A stretch of DNA of 64,000 nt from Mucilaginibacter sp. JRF (GCF_015223065.1 NZ_JADFBY010000003.1:186001-250000); one strand, 5' to 3'; counted from the stretch's first letter, positions 27,692 through 36,873 are shown. Notes: generated by a model not told the origin, from the letters alone. Translations and numbers: made by a program.

Positions 27692-27964
27692 ATTGCTAAT
27701 AGATAAATACACAAATATCAAAAAATCATTATCTTTGCATCATCATGGAAATTACTACCGTATTTGCTTAATGCTTTGGTTCCCAGGTAAAGCTATTGCC
27801 CAATAGCCGGACCGGAGTATGTTAATTAATCTCTTTTAGTACTTGATCATTACTGCCGGGTTAAATGCCCTCTCAACATATTGCCGTATGTTATTTTGGC
27901 ATGTGCATGAGTAAAACAATGCCTTTTAGTAACTTGGCATTTTGATTGTTAATCATTTTATTGA
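27692..27964. other. Gene-free stretch upstream of hflX
   Basis: About 270 bases, A/T-rich. I see no reading frame, no hairpin of note and no exact TAnnTTTG element before hflX. Confidence 0.5.
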
Positions 27965-29149
27965 ATGAAACAAAAATTTTATGATACTGCTGTGAAGCAG
28001 GAGAAAGCGATTTTGGTTGGCGTTATCACTGCCGACGAAACCGAAGAATTGGAAAAAGAATATTTGGAGGAGCTGGAGTTTTTGGTGGAAACAGCAGGCG
28101 GCAAAACCGTTAAGCATTTTACCCAGAAACTGATGCGCCCTGAGCGCGCTACCTATGTTGGTACCGGCAAGCTTGAAGAAATAAAGGAATATGTAATAGC
28201 CGAAGAAATTGATATAGTGGTGTTTGACGATGAGCTGTCGCCATCGCAGTTGCGTAACATTGAGAACGAGCTGAAGGTGAAGATACTCGATCGTAACAAC
28301 CTTATATTGGATATTTTTGCCGGTCGTGCGCAAACGGCACAGGCCAAAACACAGGTGGAGCTGGCACAGCTGCAATACCTGCTGCCACGCCTAACCCGTA
28401 TGTGGACCCACTTAGAGCGCCAAAAGGGTGGTATTGGTATGCGTGGCCCGGGTGAGTCGCAAATTGAAACTGACCGTCGTTTGATCCTGAATAAGATATC
28501 GTTGTTAAAGGATAAGCTGAAAAGCATTGACCGCCAGAATGAAACTCAGCGCAAGAACCGCCATCAACTGGTTCGTGCGGCATTAGTGGGTTATACCAAC
28601 GTAGGTAAATCAACCATTATGAACATGCTTTCAAAATCGGATGTATTTGCTGAGAATAAGCTGTTCGCTACGCTGGATACTACGGTACGCAAGGTTGTTA
28701 TTGAGAACGCACCTTTCCTGCTGTCAGACACTGTAGGCTTCATCCGCAAGTTACCTCACCATTTGGTGGAATGCTTTAAATCGACATTGGATGAGGTACG
28801 CGAGGCCGATATTTTGATACACGTGGTTGATATATCGCATCCTAACTTTGAGGATCAGATACGTACGGTTAACGAAACGTTGAAGGATCTGGGAGCGGTT
28901 GATAAGGATAACATCACCGTATTCAACAAAATTGACGCGTACAAACCTACCGAGGTTTTTGAGGGTGAGGAACTGAAACCGCTAACGCTTGAAGATTTTA
29001 AGCAAAGCTGGATGGCACGCCACAACAGCCCGGCCATATTTATATCAGCCGCCAAGCGCGAAAATATCGACGAGTTCCGTCAGCTATTGTACGATAAGGT
29101 TAAGGCCATACATACAGCCAGGTATCCGTACGATCATTTGTTATATTAA
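27965..29149 (+). CDS. hflX: Ribosome-associated GTPase HflX
   Basis: 394 residues. HflX is a GTPase that binds the 50S subunit and splits stalled or heat-damaged ribosomes. Visible: N-terminal HflX domain with GGKTVKHFTQKL and RATYVGTGKLEEI, the glycine-rich loop GIGMRGPGESQIETDRR (about 157-173), then the G domain with G1 GYTNVGKST (about 212), G3 DTVGFIRKLP and G4 NKID. Length is normal, with no C-terminal extension. It ends in a strong terminator. Confidence 0.95.
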   Translation: MKQKFYDTAVKQEKAILVGVITADETEELEKEYLEELEFLVETAGGKTVKHFTQKLMRPERATYVGTGKLEEIKEYVIAEEIDIVVFDDELSPSQLRNIENELKVKILDRNNLILDIFAGRAQTAQAKTQVELAQLQYLLPRLTRMWTHLERQKGGIGMRGPGESQIETDRRLILNKISLLKDKLKSIDRQNETQRKNRHQLVRAALVGYTNVGKSTIMNMLSKSDVFAENKLFATLDTTVRKVVIENAPFLLSDTVGFIRKLPHHLVECFKSTLDEVREADILIHVVDISHPNFEDQIRTVNETLKDLGAVDKDNITVFNKIDAYKPTEVFEGEELKPLTLEDFKQSWMARHNSPAIFISAAKRENIDEFRQLLYDKVKAIHTARYPYDHLLY

Positions 29150-29163
29150 CAGATCGGCCAATA

Positions 29164-29202
29164 AAAAAAGCGGTGTCACCTATTAGGTGACACCGCTTTT
29201 TT
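29164..29202. terminator. Bidirectional terminator between hflX and DUF922 gene
   Basis: 18-bp perfect stem, A-run GCGGTGTCACCT - att - AGGTGACACCGC T-run. Confidence 0.92.
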
Positions 29203-29208
29203 GCTTTA

Positions 29209-29763
29209 TTACATTGATGCCGTTAACGGCGGCAAATTACTTACCTTTTTTTGCAGATGCTTATCCCATACGGCTTGCTGTGCGCGGTTTTGCATGTGGT
29301 TGGTATCATCCTCATAATCCTTATTAAGTTGCTGGTATTTGGCATCAATCCGGTTAAAAATATCAGCTATCACCATGCTGTAATCACGGCCGAACTGGGT
29401 TCGATTAAAAGTTCGCAGCACTTCCTGCTGCTGTAAATAGGCTATGGCATAATGGCCTTGCTCGTGTCGTAACACCTCGACCATCATTTCGGGGCTTTTA
29501 ATACGGGTAACATCAAGCCATGATTTATCCTTATTCATCACCATGCTTACCTCAAAATCGATCTTGAACACGCCCTTTATGCGCTTTACCGTGTAATTAT
29601 AGCTTATGCTGCAATTGGTATAGGCAACCGCCCCAAAACTGCTGCGACGCGGCATGCCCTGAAAATCATTAGCGGTAAGTGTTTTATAGCCCTGTTGTGC
29701 AAAGCTGTTGGTGGCCGAGCAAAGCAAAGCCACCAACATTAACCTGATAAATTTTGATACCAT
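29209..29763 (-). CDS. Secreted DUF922 family putative metallopeptidase
   Basis: 184 residues with a signal peptide (IRLMLVALLCSATNSFAQQ). The central motif RHEQGHYAIAYL (about 98-109) contains HEQGH, a HExxH zinc signature, and matches DUF922, a predicted zinc-peptidase family. The DFQGMP entry near residue 34 is also typical. It starts 14 bases after the SPFH gene's stop on the same strand, so the two are almost surely cotranscribed. The substrate is unknown; a periplasmic processing role linked to the SPFH protein is only inference. Confidence 0.8.
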   Translation of the reverse strand: MVSKFIRLMLVALLCSATNSFAQQGYKTLTANDFQGMPRRSSFGAVAYTNCSISYNYTVKRIKGVFKIDFEVSMVMNKDKSWLDVTRIKSPEMMVEVLRHEQGHYAIAYLQQQEVLRTFNRTQFGRDYSMVIADIFNRIDAKYQQLNKDYEDDTNHMQNRAQQAVWDKHLQKKVSNLPPLTASM

Positions 29764-29777
29764 ACAGCCAAAAAGTT

Positions 29778-30716
29778 TTACTTTTTGACCGCATCATCCT
29801 TTAAAAGGTTTAAGCCCATAGTTTCTTTCATGGTGCGTTGCAGGCCATCTACCGAGCCATCCAGGAAGATAACGTTGCCTTTTGAGTTCTCGCCAAAGTG
29901 CTTGATGGATTCCGTCCACATGGTGAATAGTATTACCGAGGTATCCATATTGGCTTCCTGCATTTCTTTGGCGGCCACCGTCATACCCTTGGCCACTTCC
30001 TCGCGGAATAAGGCGATACCCTGACCGCGCAACTGTGCAGCCTGGCGCTCGGCCTCGGCTGATATTTTGATGGCATTACCCTCGGCCTCGGCAGCCTTGG
30101 TCTTGGTGATCAGCAGGGCCTGGCCTTCGTTCTCGGCGGCAGCTTTCAGGTTGTTTGATGCCACTACCTGGCTCATTGATTTCATGATTATATCATCAAA
30201 CGTAATATCATTCAATTGCAGATCCTGCAAGTGATAGCCCCAGCTTTCCAGTATATTGTCCAGCTGCTCCTTTACGTGCTCTACAATATCGCGACGGAGT
30301 ATCAGTACATCTGCCTGGCGTTTGGTGGCTACAAAGGCACGTATGGAGCCCTCAACGGTGCGCACCAGAGCCTGCATCAGGTTGCGTTCGTCAACAAACT
30401 TAAAAGCCACGTTCTTGATGGTTTCTTCCCGCTGATCGAGCACCGAATAAAGCAGCATGGCCTTGAAGTAAACATTAGCCTGATCATAAGTTACAGCCTG
30501 AAACTCCAGCTCGACCGAACGGTTTTGTATGGATATACGCGAGTAGATCAACTCGATAAGCGGTATCTTAAAATTCAGGCCCGGTGTAAGTATACGGCGG
30601 TATTTACCAAATATGGTAACAACGGCTATAGTGCCCTGTTTTACGGTCACAAATGAACTGAACAGGATAACGATCAATACAACAAGTATTACCGTAAGCG
30701 AGATAGAAATATCCAT
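29778..30716 (-). CDS. SPFH/Band 7 (stomatin/prohibitin-like) membrane protein
   Basis: 312 residues from the ATG at 30716 (an upstream TTG in frame adds two residues). One N-terminal membrane helix (SISLTVILVVLIVILFSSFV), then the SPFH domain (about 25-205, GTIAVVTIFGKYRRILTPGLNF) and an Ala/Glu-rich coiled-coil (about 205-260, ENEGQALLITKTKAAEAEGNA split across it). It lacks the long HflC/HflK signature, so slipin/stomatin-type is the best placement. These proteins form membrane scaffolds and often control partner proteases. The DUF922 peptidase gene downstream is a likely partner by position. Confidence 0.85.
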   Translation of the reverse strand: MDISISLTVILVVLIVILFSSFVTVKQGTIAVVTIFGKYRRILTPGLNFKIPLIELIYSRISIQNRSVELEFQAVTYDQANVYFKAMLLYSVLDQREETIKNVAFKFVDERNLMQALVRTVEGSIRAFVATKRQADVLILRRDIVEHVKEQLDNILESWGYHLQDLQLNDITFDDIIMKSMSQVVASNNLKAAAENEGQALLITKTKAAEAEGNAIKISAEAERQAAQLRGQGIALFREEVAKGMTVAAKEMQEANMDTSVILFTMWTESIKHFGENSKGNVIFLDGSVDGLQRTMKETMGLNLLKDDAVKK

Positions 30717-30798
30717 AAACAACGATTAAAGGTTTAAATAAATATAGAACTAATTATTGGTGTGCAATTTGTTTTGTTAAAGCAAACACAAAATAACC

Positions 30799-30987
30799 AT
30801 GAACTTAAAACGTACTTTCGGCACCATACTTACCCTGTTGGGCATCGCCGGCCTGATTTACACAGGGCTGAACATCATTCAAAAAAGTGGTGAAACTACT
30901 ACACTGATAGTGGTAGGAATTATAGCTATGATATTCTTTTTTACAGGTGTGAGCCTGATACGCAACACGGCCGACAAAGCTGTTTAA
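30799..30987 (+). CDS. Small two-helix membrane protein
   Basis: 62 residues with two hydrophobic helices (about 8-27 and 36-55) and a positively charged start. No family recognised. It is divergent from the SPFH gene, 82 bases away, and its stop codon overlaps that of capA in a shared TTAA. The clean start and helix layout support a real gene. Confidence 0.65.
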   Translation: MNLKRTFGTILTLLGIAGLIYTGLNIIQKSGETTTLIVVGIIAMIFFFTGVSLIRNTADKAV

Positions 30988-32099
30988 CGCATTGGTGTTA
31001 TACGGCCGTCATCGGCTATATTGAGGGTTGATTCCGGGAAATCCGTCGCGATTAATGCCTTTATGCGCTTGATGACACGGTTGGCTGTATCAACACGTAA
31101 GCCTTGCGGGTAAGTTTGCCGGGTGGCAATGATCTGTCCGCCGGTAAACTCGCCCTTTTTGTTTATGGCGATCTTGAGTAAAGGCGCCAGTCCGCAAAAG
31201 CCGGTTGTGTTAACACCTTTATAGGTGCAAAAGTTACCGAGGCTGTAGGCTATAAGGCGATCATTATACAGCTCCATGCCACGGGTAAGGTGCGGGCCAT
31301 GGCCTAAAACTACATCGGCACCGGCATCAATGGCATTATGGGCAAAGGCGTAAACATTGCCACGGTTTTCGCCCTTGTAAGTTTCTGTATCGCGGGTTAC
31401 ATGCTCATATTCGGTACCCTCGCCTCCACCGTGAAAGGATACGATAACCACATCGGCCTGTTGTTTTAATTCGCTGATGATGCGCGCGGCATTAGGCAGA
31501 TCAAGCAATGATACGGTTTGGCTGTTGGGCGAAAAGGCGCAGAAACCTACCGTAATATCCTTCACCTTTAACAAAGCGGTTGGTTTACTACGCAGACCTG
31601 CATATTGTATCTGTAATGAATCCAGTATGCGCATGGTGCTTTTTCTACCTGCCAATCCAAAATCGTTAGTGTGGTTATTACCTATGCTGATGAGATCGAA
31701 TCCCGCGTTCTTCAAAATACCCCCATAAGCCTCGGGCATCCTGAACAGGTATGATTTACTGCGCTGATGCAGTTTAAAGTCAGCGGCAGCACCGGTATCC
31801 AGCAACACACCCTCTAAATTACCAAAGGTTATATCGGCATTGCGCAGGTGCTCAATAATGGGTCTAAAACTATTTATAGCACTATCCCGAGGCAGGGTGG
31901 TTTTATCAGGATATGATGTGCCCAACATAATATCGCCAACGGCAGCAATGTTGATAATGTCGCCGGAAGGTATAACTGTTTGTTCGGCGGATTTATCCTG
32001 CTGCGAGGTGTTTTGTTGAGTGGATGATTTGGTACTACCGGGTTTGCAGGCGGGGGCAAGTAATACGATGAGTAGTAAAAGGTAAAGATTATGGCGCAT
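30984..32099 (-). CDS. CapA-family (PGA_cap) metallophosphatase-like lipoprotein
   Basis: 371 residues from the ATG at 32099. The N-terminus is hydrophobic with a lipobox-like LLAPAC, so it is probably a lipoprotein. The PGA_cap domain shows VGDIMLGTS (about 53), GNLEGVL (about 83), GNNHTNDFG (about 145), SFHGGGEGTEY and GHGPHLTRGMELY, the metal-binding motifs of the calcineurin-like CapA family. CapA proteins are linked to poly-gamma-glutamate capsule production, but no pgsB/C genes are here, so that role is not established. A terminator hairpin ends three bases before the start codon. Confidence 0.85.
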   Translation of the reverse strand: MRHNLYLLLLIVLLAPACKPGSTKSSTQQNTSQQDKSAEQTVIPSGDIINIAAVGDIMLGTSYPDKTTLPRDSAINSFRPIIEHLRNADITFGNLEGVLLDTGAAADFKLHQRSKSYLFRMPEAYGGILKNAGFDLISIGNNHTNDFGLAGRKSTMRILDSLQIQYAGLRSKPTALLKVKDITVGFCAFSPNSQTVSLLDLPNAARIISELKQQADVVIVSFHGGGEGTEYEHVTRDTETYKGENRGNVYAFAHNAIDAGADVVLGHGPHLTRGMELYNDRLIAYSLGNFCTYKGVNTTGFCGLAPLLKIAINKKGEFTGGQIIATRQTYPQGLRVDTANRVIKRIKALIATDFPESTLNIADDGRITPMR

Positions 32100-32102
32100 G
32101 GC

Positions 32103-32134
32103 AAAAAAAAATCCTCCCGTAATTACGGAAGGAT
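32103..32134 (-). terminator. Intrinsic terminator directly upstream of capA-like start
   Basis: On the minus strand a 9-bp stem (ATCCTTCCG / CGGGAGGAT, loop TAATTA) is followed by at least eight Ts that end 3 bases before the CapA ATG. It should stop most transcripts coming from nlpC. Confidence 0.8.
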
Positions 32135-32158
32135 CTTGCATTTAGTATAAATAAGTTT

Positions 32159-32737
32159 CTAATTAGTTTCTTCTTCCAACGGAATTTCCAGTTCTTCCTG
32201 ATACTGGGCGGTTAAACGGCCGCCTTTGTAAAAGTAACGGCTGTAGTAACGATCTTCCAGGTTTGAGATAGCCACACCTTTTGATGACGCGTGTGCAAAC
32301 CTGCCGTTACCTAAATAAACACCAATATGCGATATACGGCGGCTGCGGATCTTAAAGAAAACCAGATCGCCTTCTTTCAGCTCGTTACGGCGAACAGGGT
32401 CAACCATGCTGAAAATATCACGTGAGTTACGTTTGATGGTAAGATTAAATACCTTGCTGTAAACCTCTTTAGTAAAGCCCGAGCAGTCAATACCTTTGCG
32501 GGTGTTGCCACCAAAACGGTAAGGAGTGCCTACCCAATCGTGTACTACTTCAAAAAGTTTAAGATTTGAGGTTGCAGAAAGCGCAACGCCCATTATCTGC
32601 GAAAGATATGTTTTAGCTAAGCTTTCCTGATCGTCGCCTGTATTATCAGCAGCGGGAGCGGTTGTAGCTGTTTTTGTTTGAGCCTGAACGCCTAATGCGC
32701 TGATGAACAATGCGATAGCAATAGTAAATTTCTTCAT
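32159..32737 (-). CDS. NlpC/P60 (C40) peptidoglycan peptidase
   Basis: 192 residues with a signal peptide (FTIAIALFISALGVQAQ). The catalytic core shows GIDCSGFTKEVY (catalytic Cys about residue 92), the acidic/basic middle EGDLVFFK, and SHIGVYLGNGRFAHAS with the catalytic His (about 137). This matches cell-wall D,L-endopeptidases. It has a canonical promoter at 32813-32843 and is separated from the downstream CapA-like gene by a terminator. Confidence 0.88.
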   Translation of the reverse strand: MKKFTIAIALFISALGVQAQTKTATTAPAADNTGDDQESLAKTYLSQIMGVALSATSNLKLFEVVHDWVGTPYRFGGNTRKGIDCSGFTKEVYSKVFNLTIKRNSRDIFSMVDPVRRNELKEGDLVFFKIRSRRISHIGVYLGNGRFAHASSKGVAISNLEDRYYSRYFYKGGRLTAQYQEELEIPLEEETN

Positions 32738-32812
32738 TTAATCTCTTTATCTTGTTGAATAGGGGTACAACAAATTGTTTATTAAATTATACAATGTGTC
32801 TATTGTTAGCTA

Positions 32813-32843
32813 CAAATCTATCCAATCAATTTAATATTGCAAA
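32813..32843 (-). promoter_or_regulatory. Canonical Bacteroidota promoter for the NlpC/P60 gene
   Basis: Minus strand: TTTG (32843-32840), 19 bases, TAGATTTG (32820-32813), both exact matches to the consensus. Transcription should start about 70 bases before the start codon. Confidence 0.75.
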
Positions 32844-33028
32844 TAAATGATACATTTTTTTGTAAAAAGTGAAATTGCCCAGCCCACTTTCGCCACAAAA
32901 TTATGTACCCGGTAACAATAGTTTAAATACCTGTATTTGTTTAATAAACAGGGTTTTGTGCATTCTACGCAAAAAGAGTTTTGGATGTTTCAGACGCTGA
33001 AAAATAATTTCTGTAAAATTAAAATTAC
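32844..33028. other. A/T-rich intergenic region after the PAS gene
   Basis: About 185 bases with no reading frame and no convincing hairpin. Confidence 0.5.
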
Positions 33029-33724
33029 CTAAATTTCATTCTGCTCCCGCGATTCCTTTTCTTCGCGCAAATTTCGCATAATTTTTGTGTAGCCGCGATG
33101 CTTATGTTCTTCATCATATAGGGGGAACACCAGGCCGGTACCCCAAAACTTTGAGCCGTCCTTACGTACATGGTTCCGCTCGTCAATGGCACGGCCTTCT
33201 TTCAGCGCTGTGGTAAGTTCGGTAGCAGGTATATTGCGGGCTACATCTTCAGTCGTAAAAAATACATCGGCGCTAAAACCCAGCACCTCGTTCTCGGTAT
33301 AGCCCAATACTTTTTGCGCGCCGTTGTTCCAGCTGTTTACATTGCCCCAGGTATCGGTGGTAAAAACGCAGTAATCGTCAAGGCTGTCAAGTACCTGTCT
33401 GAAAAAGCTTTCGCTCATTCTGAAATAGCTGTCGTTATAAACAGTTGCAGGGTCAACGCCACCCTCATCAATGTTGCTATCATACTCAACCCAAACATCA
33501 ATGTCTGCCAAACCACAGCACATTTGCATGGGCTCGCGGGTAATGCGGTAATAAGTTTGGTACCCATCAGGCAGTTGCTGCAATACCGGCGCTGATTTTA
33601 GCGGTTTCAGTATCAAGGGCGCATTGCGCGAGGCATCGGCCTCATAATTTTCGCTGGCCAGCATGTGGGTAAATCCCTTTTCTATCAGGTCGCCAAGTAA
33701 TTGTGGTGTGAGTGCTACTTTCAT
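33029..33724 (-). CDS. PAS-domain sensory protein without output domain
   Basis: 231 residues, soluble, no signal peptide. Residues about 1-100 form an uncharacterised region with CCGLADIDVWVEY. Residues about 110-220 form a PAS fold (DDYCVFTTDTWGNVNSWN, GYTENEVLGFSADVFF, then a PAC-like YTKIMRNLREEKE). There is no kinase, GGDEF or DNA-binding domain, so it may pass its signal by protein contact. It is alone on its strand here, about 290 bases from nlpC. The ligand is unknown. Confidence 0.75.
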   Translation of the reverse strand: MKVALTPQLLGDLIEKGFTHMLASENYEADASRNAPLILKPLKSAPVLQQLPDGYQTYYRITREPMQMCCGLADIDVWVEYDSNIDEGGVDPATVYNDSYFRMSESFFRQVLDSLDDYCVFTTDTWGNVNSWNNGAQKVLGYTENEVLGFSADVFFTTEDVARNIPATELTTALKEGRAIDERNHVRKDGSKFWGTGLVFPLYDEEHKHRGYTKIMRNLREEKESREQNEI

Positions 33725-33812
33725 GGGTACGGATGTTATATAAAAAAATCCCTGGTAAATTATATAACCACCAATAGCAACTTAATGTTTCCTGAAATAA
33801 CGGAAGTGTTAA

Positions 33813-34496
33813 CTACAGATTAATGCCCATCAGATCTAACACCGCCATAAATTCGGGCTGTAAACCGGCTTTTATGCTGATGTTTTGCCTGATAACAGGA
33901 TGTACGAACGCTACGCTTTCGGCATGCAGAAACATGGTTTCAATTTCCCAGCGCTCCTTAAACAATTTGTTTTGCTTGTTGCAGCCGTGAGTACGATCGC
34001 CAATTATGGGGTAAAATATATGGGCCATGTGTTTGCGTATCTGGTGCATACGCCCGGTGCGCGGCTTTACCTCAACCAGCGAATAGCGCGATGTTTGGTG
34101 CTTACCGAAAGGAACATCCAGCTCGGCACGGCTCAGGGTTTTGTAGGCGGTAAAGGCATCCTGCAAAGTGCCGTTCTCCTTACGTAACGGATAATCGATC
34201 TCGCCCTCATCGGGCGCGAAACCACGTACCAAGGCAAGGTAGCTTTTGCTTACCTCGTTATTGGCAAACTGCTTTTGCATGGCAATCTCGCTATCCTTAT
34301 CCAGCGCGAATAGTAGTAGTCCGCCGGTTTTACGGTCGATACGGTGGGCAGGGTATACCTTTTGTCCTAACTGATCGCGCAGTATTTGCAGGGCAAATTC
34401 GCTGGCATCATTAGCTATTGATGAACGGTGCACCAGCAAGCCATGCGGCTTATTAATGGCCACCAGGTATTCGTCCTGATAAAGTATTTCGAGCAT
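33813..34496 (-). CDS. truC: tRNA pseudouridine(65) synthase TruC-like
   Basis: 227 residues of the RluA/TruC family. The start MLEILYQDEYLVAINKPHG and the catalytic motif AHRIDRKTGG (Asp about residue 53) match E. coli TruC, which modifies U65 in tRNAs. An RluA-family rRNA synthase is the alternative because these enzymes share the motif. No S4 domain is present. 33 bases separate it from the upstream transglutaminase-like gene. Confidence 0.85.
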   Translation of the reverse strand: MLEILYQDEYLVAINKPHGLLVHRSSIANDASEFALQILRDQLGQKVYPAHRIDRKTGGLLLFALDKDSEIAMQKQFANNEVSKSYLALVRGFAPDEGEIDYPLRKENGTLQDAFTAYKTLSRAELDVPFGKHQTSRYSLVEVKPRTGRMHQIRKHMAHIFYPIIGDRTHGCNKQNKLFKERWEIETMFLHAESVAFVHPVIRQNISIKAGLQPEFMAVLDLMGINL

Positions 34497-34529
34497 GAGG
34501 TGGCAAAGGTAAGCATCTTAAGCGAACAC

Positions 34530-35732
34530 TTACTGCGTCGGTGCCGACGGATCGTAACTGTACACCACCTGGTAGGCCTGTTTTTTGAGTTTTGATGATA
34601 GCTGCCCTATCTTCAGATCCTCGGGTTGCAGGGTAGGTTCGCATACCGAATAGGTGCGCCCCCGGTAAACTATAGGTTGCCCGATGGGTTTGTCAAACTG
34701 TACCGCTATGGTAATGTGTGTTGGATATAGCATGGCAATCATCGGCAGATCGTATATCTCTTTTACCAGGTAAAAGAACAGGGCCGCGCGGTCGTCACAA
34801 TCGCTGTATTCAGAAAACAAGGTTTCTTCGGGCGACATACGTTTTTCCTTGCCGAAGTTCTGCTCATCATCCTCATATAAAAACGCGTATCGGGTAAAGC
34901 GCATCAGGTAATCAATACCCTTTTTTTGCGACATGCCCTTTACATTTTTGCGCAATGGCGGTATAAGCGACGAATAGGTTTCCCTGCTTAGCGGGATGTT
35001 AAAATAATAGCTAAAATCAACCCCCGGATAATTGGCGAAGATATTTTTAACCTCGTTATTTAGCTTCACATCAAAGTGATACATGGTGTTGCCGTATTGA
35101 AACTGCAACTGTTTAGCCACGTAGCTATCAGGCTTAAAATCGGGCAGGCGGGTTATGAGGTATGAAAACGCGTGCGTAGCCCCGGCAACCTTTATGGGTA
35201 CAGGCATCGGCGGGTCCTGATGCAGGTCGGCATGAGCATAATCGTGATAATTGAGGCACATATATTTTTTGCCATCAACCATAAAAAATGGAATGTCGGC
35301 AATGTCCTCATTATTATAAACATAAAATATGATGCGGTTTTCGGGCGTAATGGCCAGGCGCGCGTCAAAACCTGAATTGCTGAGCAGGTACCATTTGTAT
35401 AAGGTGTACCGGCCGTAATTAACATTTTTAGGGCTTAGCTGTTCGGCTGTTTTGCGTATAAGCTGGTAATAAAGCCAATCGTTCAGCTGGTATTTTTCGC
35501 GCCATGCTAATAATGAGCCTATCAGCGGTTTATAGTCTAAACCGTTAATGCCGGTGTAAAAGTTATTAATATCCTGCGGAGATATTTTTTGATGGATGGT
35601 GCTGTTCAGAGAAGTATCGGCCTCGGCACAAAAGGTGTTGCCATAAAAATCAAAACAAAAGGATGCCTTATTGCCCTGCCCATAGGCGGCAACTGAAAAA
35701 AATAAAGCAATAAGTAAAACAAGCGCTCTCAT
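34530..35732 (-). CDS. Secreted transglutaminase-like hypothetical protein
   Basis: 400 residues from the ATG at 35732 (a GTG one codon earlier is in frame but sits in the SD spacer). It has a signal peptide (RALVLLIALFFSVAAYGQ). The C-terminal part holds SDCDDRAALFF (Cys about residue 310), YPTHITIAV (His) and VCEPT (acidic), the Cys-His-Asp/Glu order of transglutaminase-like cysteine folds. The N-terminal ~280 residues are unrecognised. It has an exceptionally strong Shine-Dalgarno sequence for a Bacteroidota gene. A peptidase, amidase or structural role is possible. Confidence 0.6.
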   Translation of the reverse strand: MRALVLLIALFFSVAAYGQGNKASFCFDFYGNTFCAEADTSLNSTIHQKISPQDINNFYTGINGLDYKPLIGSLLAWREKYQLNDWLYYQLIRKTAEQLSPKNVNYGRYTLYKWYLLSNSGFDARLAITPENRIIFYVYNNEDIADIPFFMVDGKKYMCLNYHDYAHADLHQDPPMPVPIKVAGATHAFSYLITRLPDFKPDSYVAKQLQFQYGNTMYHFDVKLNNEVKNIFANYPGVDFSYYFNIPLSRETYSSLIPPLRKNVKGMSQKKGIDYLMRFTRYAFLYEDDEQNFGKEKRMSPEETLFSEYSDCDDRAALFFYLVKEIYDLPMIAMLYPTHITIAVQFDKPIGQPIVYRGRTYSVCEPTLQPEDLKIGQLSSKLKKQAYQVVYSYDPSAPTQ

Positions 35733-35737
35733 CACTA

Positions 35738-35747
35738 CACCTCCTTT
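35738..35747 (-). promoter_or_regulatory. Full-length Shine-Dalgarno sequence
   Basis: Minus strand AAAGGAGGTG, complementary to the 16S 3' end over ten bases, 5 bases before the ATG at 35732. Most genes in this window show no such site. It supports the ATG rather than the preceding GTG as start. Confidence 0.8.
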
Positions 35748-35869
35748 CGCCTAAACTGAAATTTATAATTGGTAAGTTAAATATACGTATTTTTTTAAGG
35801 GACAACAATAGCACAATTGTAATAATACAAATACAGGCAACATTTTGATTTGTATATTTACCATCTGTT

Positions 35870-36871
35870 ATGAAACCCCTATTACTTAAGCCCTCAACAT
35901 TAGTAACTGTACTAATTGTACTTACCGCGTTTGCTCAAGGCTGCAAAACCAAGGAGCCCGGTTTTTGGAAGAATGACCAGATACCTGCCGATTACACCCA
36001 CGAATTTCGTGAGCTGAACCAGCAGCTTATCGCCGCCATGAAGGCCGATGATAAACAAACGCTGGAGAACATGCTATCAAAAGAATTACTGGATAACCCG
36101 GGTACCAAACGGGAGATAGAATTGGTGGCCAACCGTTTTAAGGCCGACAGCACCTATGCCATAATGAATGAGTTTTTCGTAGTGAACAAATATAACGACC
36201 GCGATACACTTGTAGCCAATAGTGATGGCATAAATGCTTACCGACTGATCTATCCAGCCTATGCCGAAGAAATGTACGTGGCTCTATTCACCCCGAAAAA
36301 TGGCCCGAACAAGGAGGTTATAACCATTGTGTATGCCAATTACCAATATGGCTGGAGGCTAAGCACGGTTGATGTTGCCCCGTACATCATAAATAACAAA
36401 ACCGCCCCGCAGCTTTATGAGCATGCTAAAAACAGCTATAGCAAAGGCCAAACGGTAGAGGCGTTGAATACTTTAGCGCTTGCAGTAAACTGCCTGCACC
36501 CAAGCAGATTTTGGGAGTACAAATATGAGAAACAGCTTACCGAGATCTATTACCAGGTAGGCAATGATGCCAATAAGCAATACCCGTTTCCGTATACTAT
36601 AAAGGCTGTGGTTACTCAACCTAAAATATTTGGTATGTTCACAAAAACTACTTCTGAGGGTAGCTTTCCGCAGATATGCTATCAATCACAGATTGACCTG
36701 AAAGATACCATTGCTTTAAAGGCCGAGAATTTGGCTATACGCAAGGCCTTGCCAACCATTATGCCGGGTGTTGATCAGTATAAGGACTATGTATACTACT
36801 CTGCCTATAACGAGCGCCCAAGTGTAAAGTCACGTGTTAAGTTTTTTGAGATGGTGCACAAGCTTAAATAA
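35870..36871 (+). CDS. Lipoprotein-like hypothetical protein
   Basis: 333 residues. N-terminal hydrophobic segment VTVLIVLTAFAQGCK ends in an AQGC lipobox-like site, so it is probably a lipoprotein. The mature part has a helical region (HEFRELNQQLIAAMKADDKQ) and Tyr-rich beta stretches. I recognise no family. The DUF1684 gene follows after 2 bases, so they form an operon. Confidence 0.7.
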   Translation: MKPLLLKPSTLVTVLIVLTAFAQGCKTKEPGFWKNDQIPADYTHEFRELNQQLIAAMKADDKQTLENMLSKELLDNPGTKREIELVANRFKADSTYAIMNEFFVVNKYNDRDTLVANSDGINAYRLIYPAYAEEMYVALFTPKNGPNKEVITIVYANYQYGWRLSTVDVAPYIINNKTAPQLYEHAKNSYSKGQTVEALNTLALAVNCLHPSRFWEYKYEKQLTEIYYQVGNDANKQYPFPYTIKAVVTQPKIFGMFTKTTSEGSFPQICYQSQIDLKDTIALKAENLAIRKALPTIMPGVDQYKDYVYYSAYNERPSVKSRVKFFEMVHKLK

Positions 36872-36873
36872 TA

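Noticed and set aside
27582..27806. 74-residue frame before hflX
   Set aside because: Runs through the GTCATTTCGA repeat copy B and has no recognisable features.
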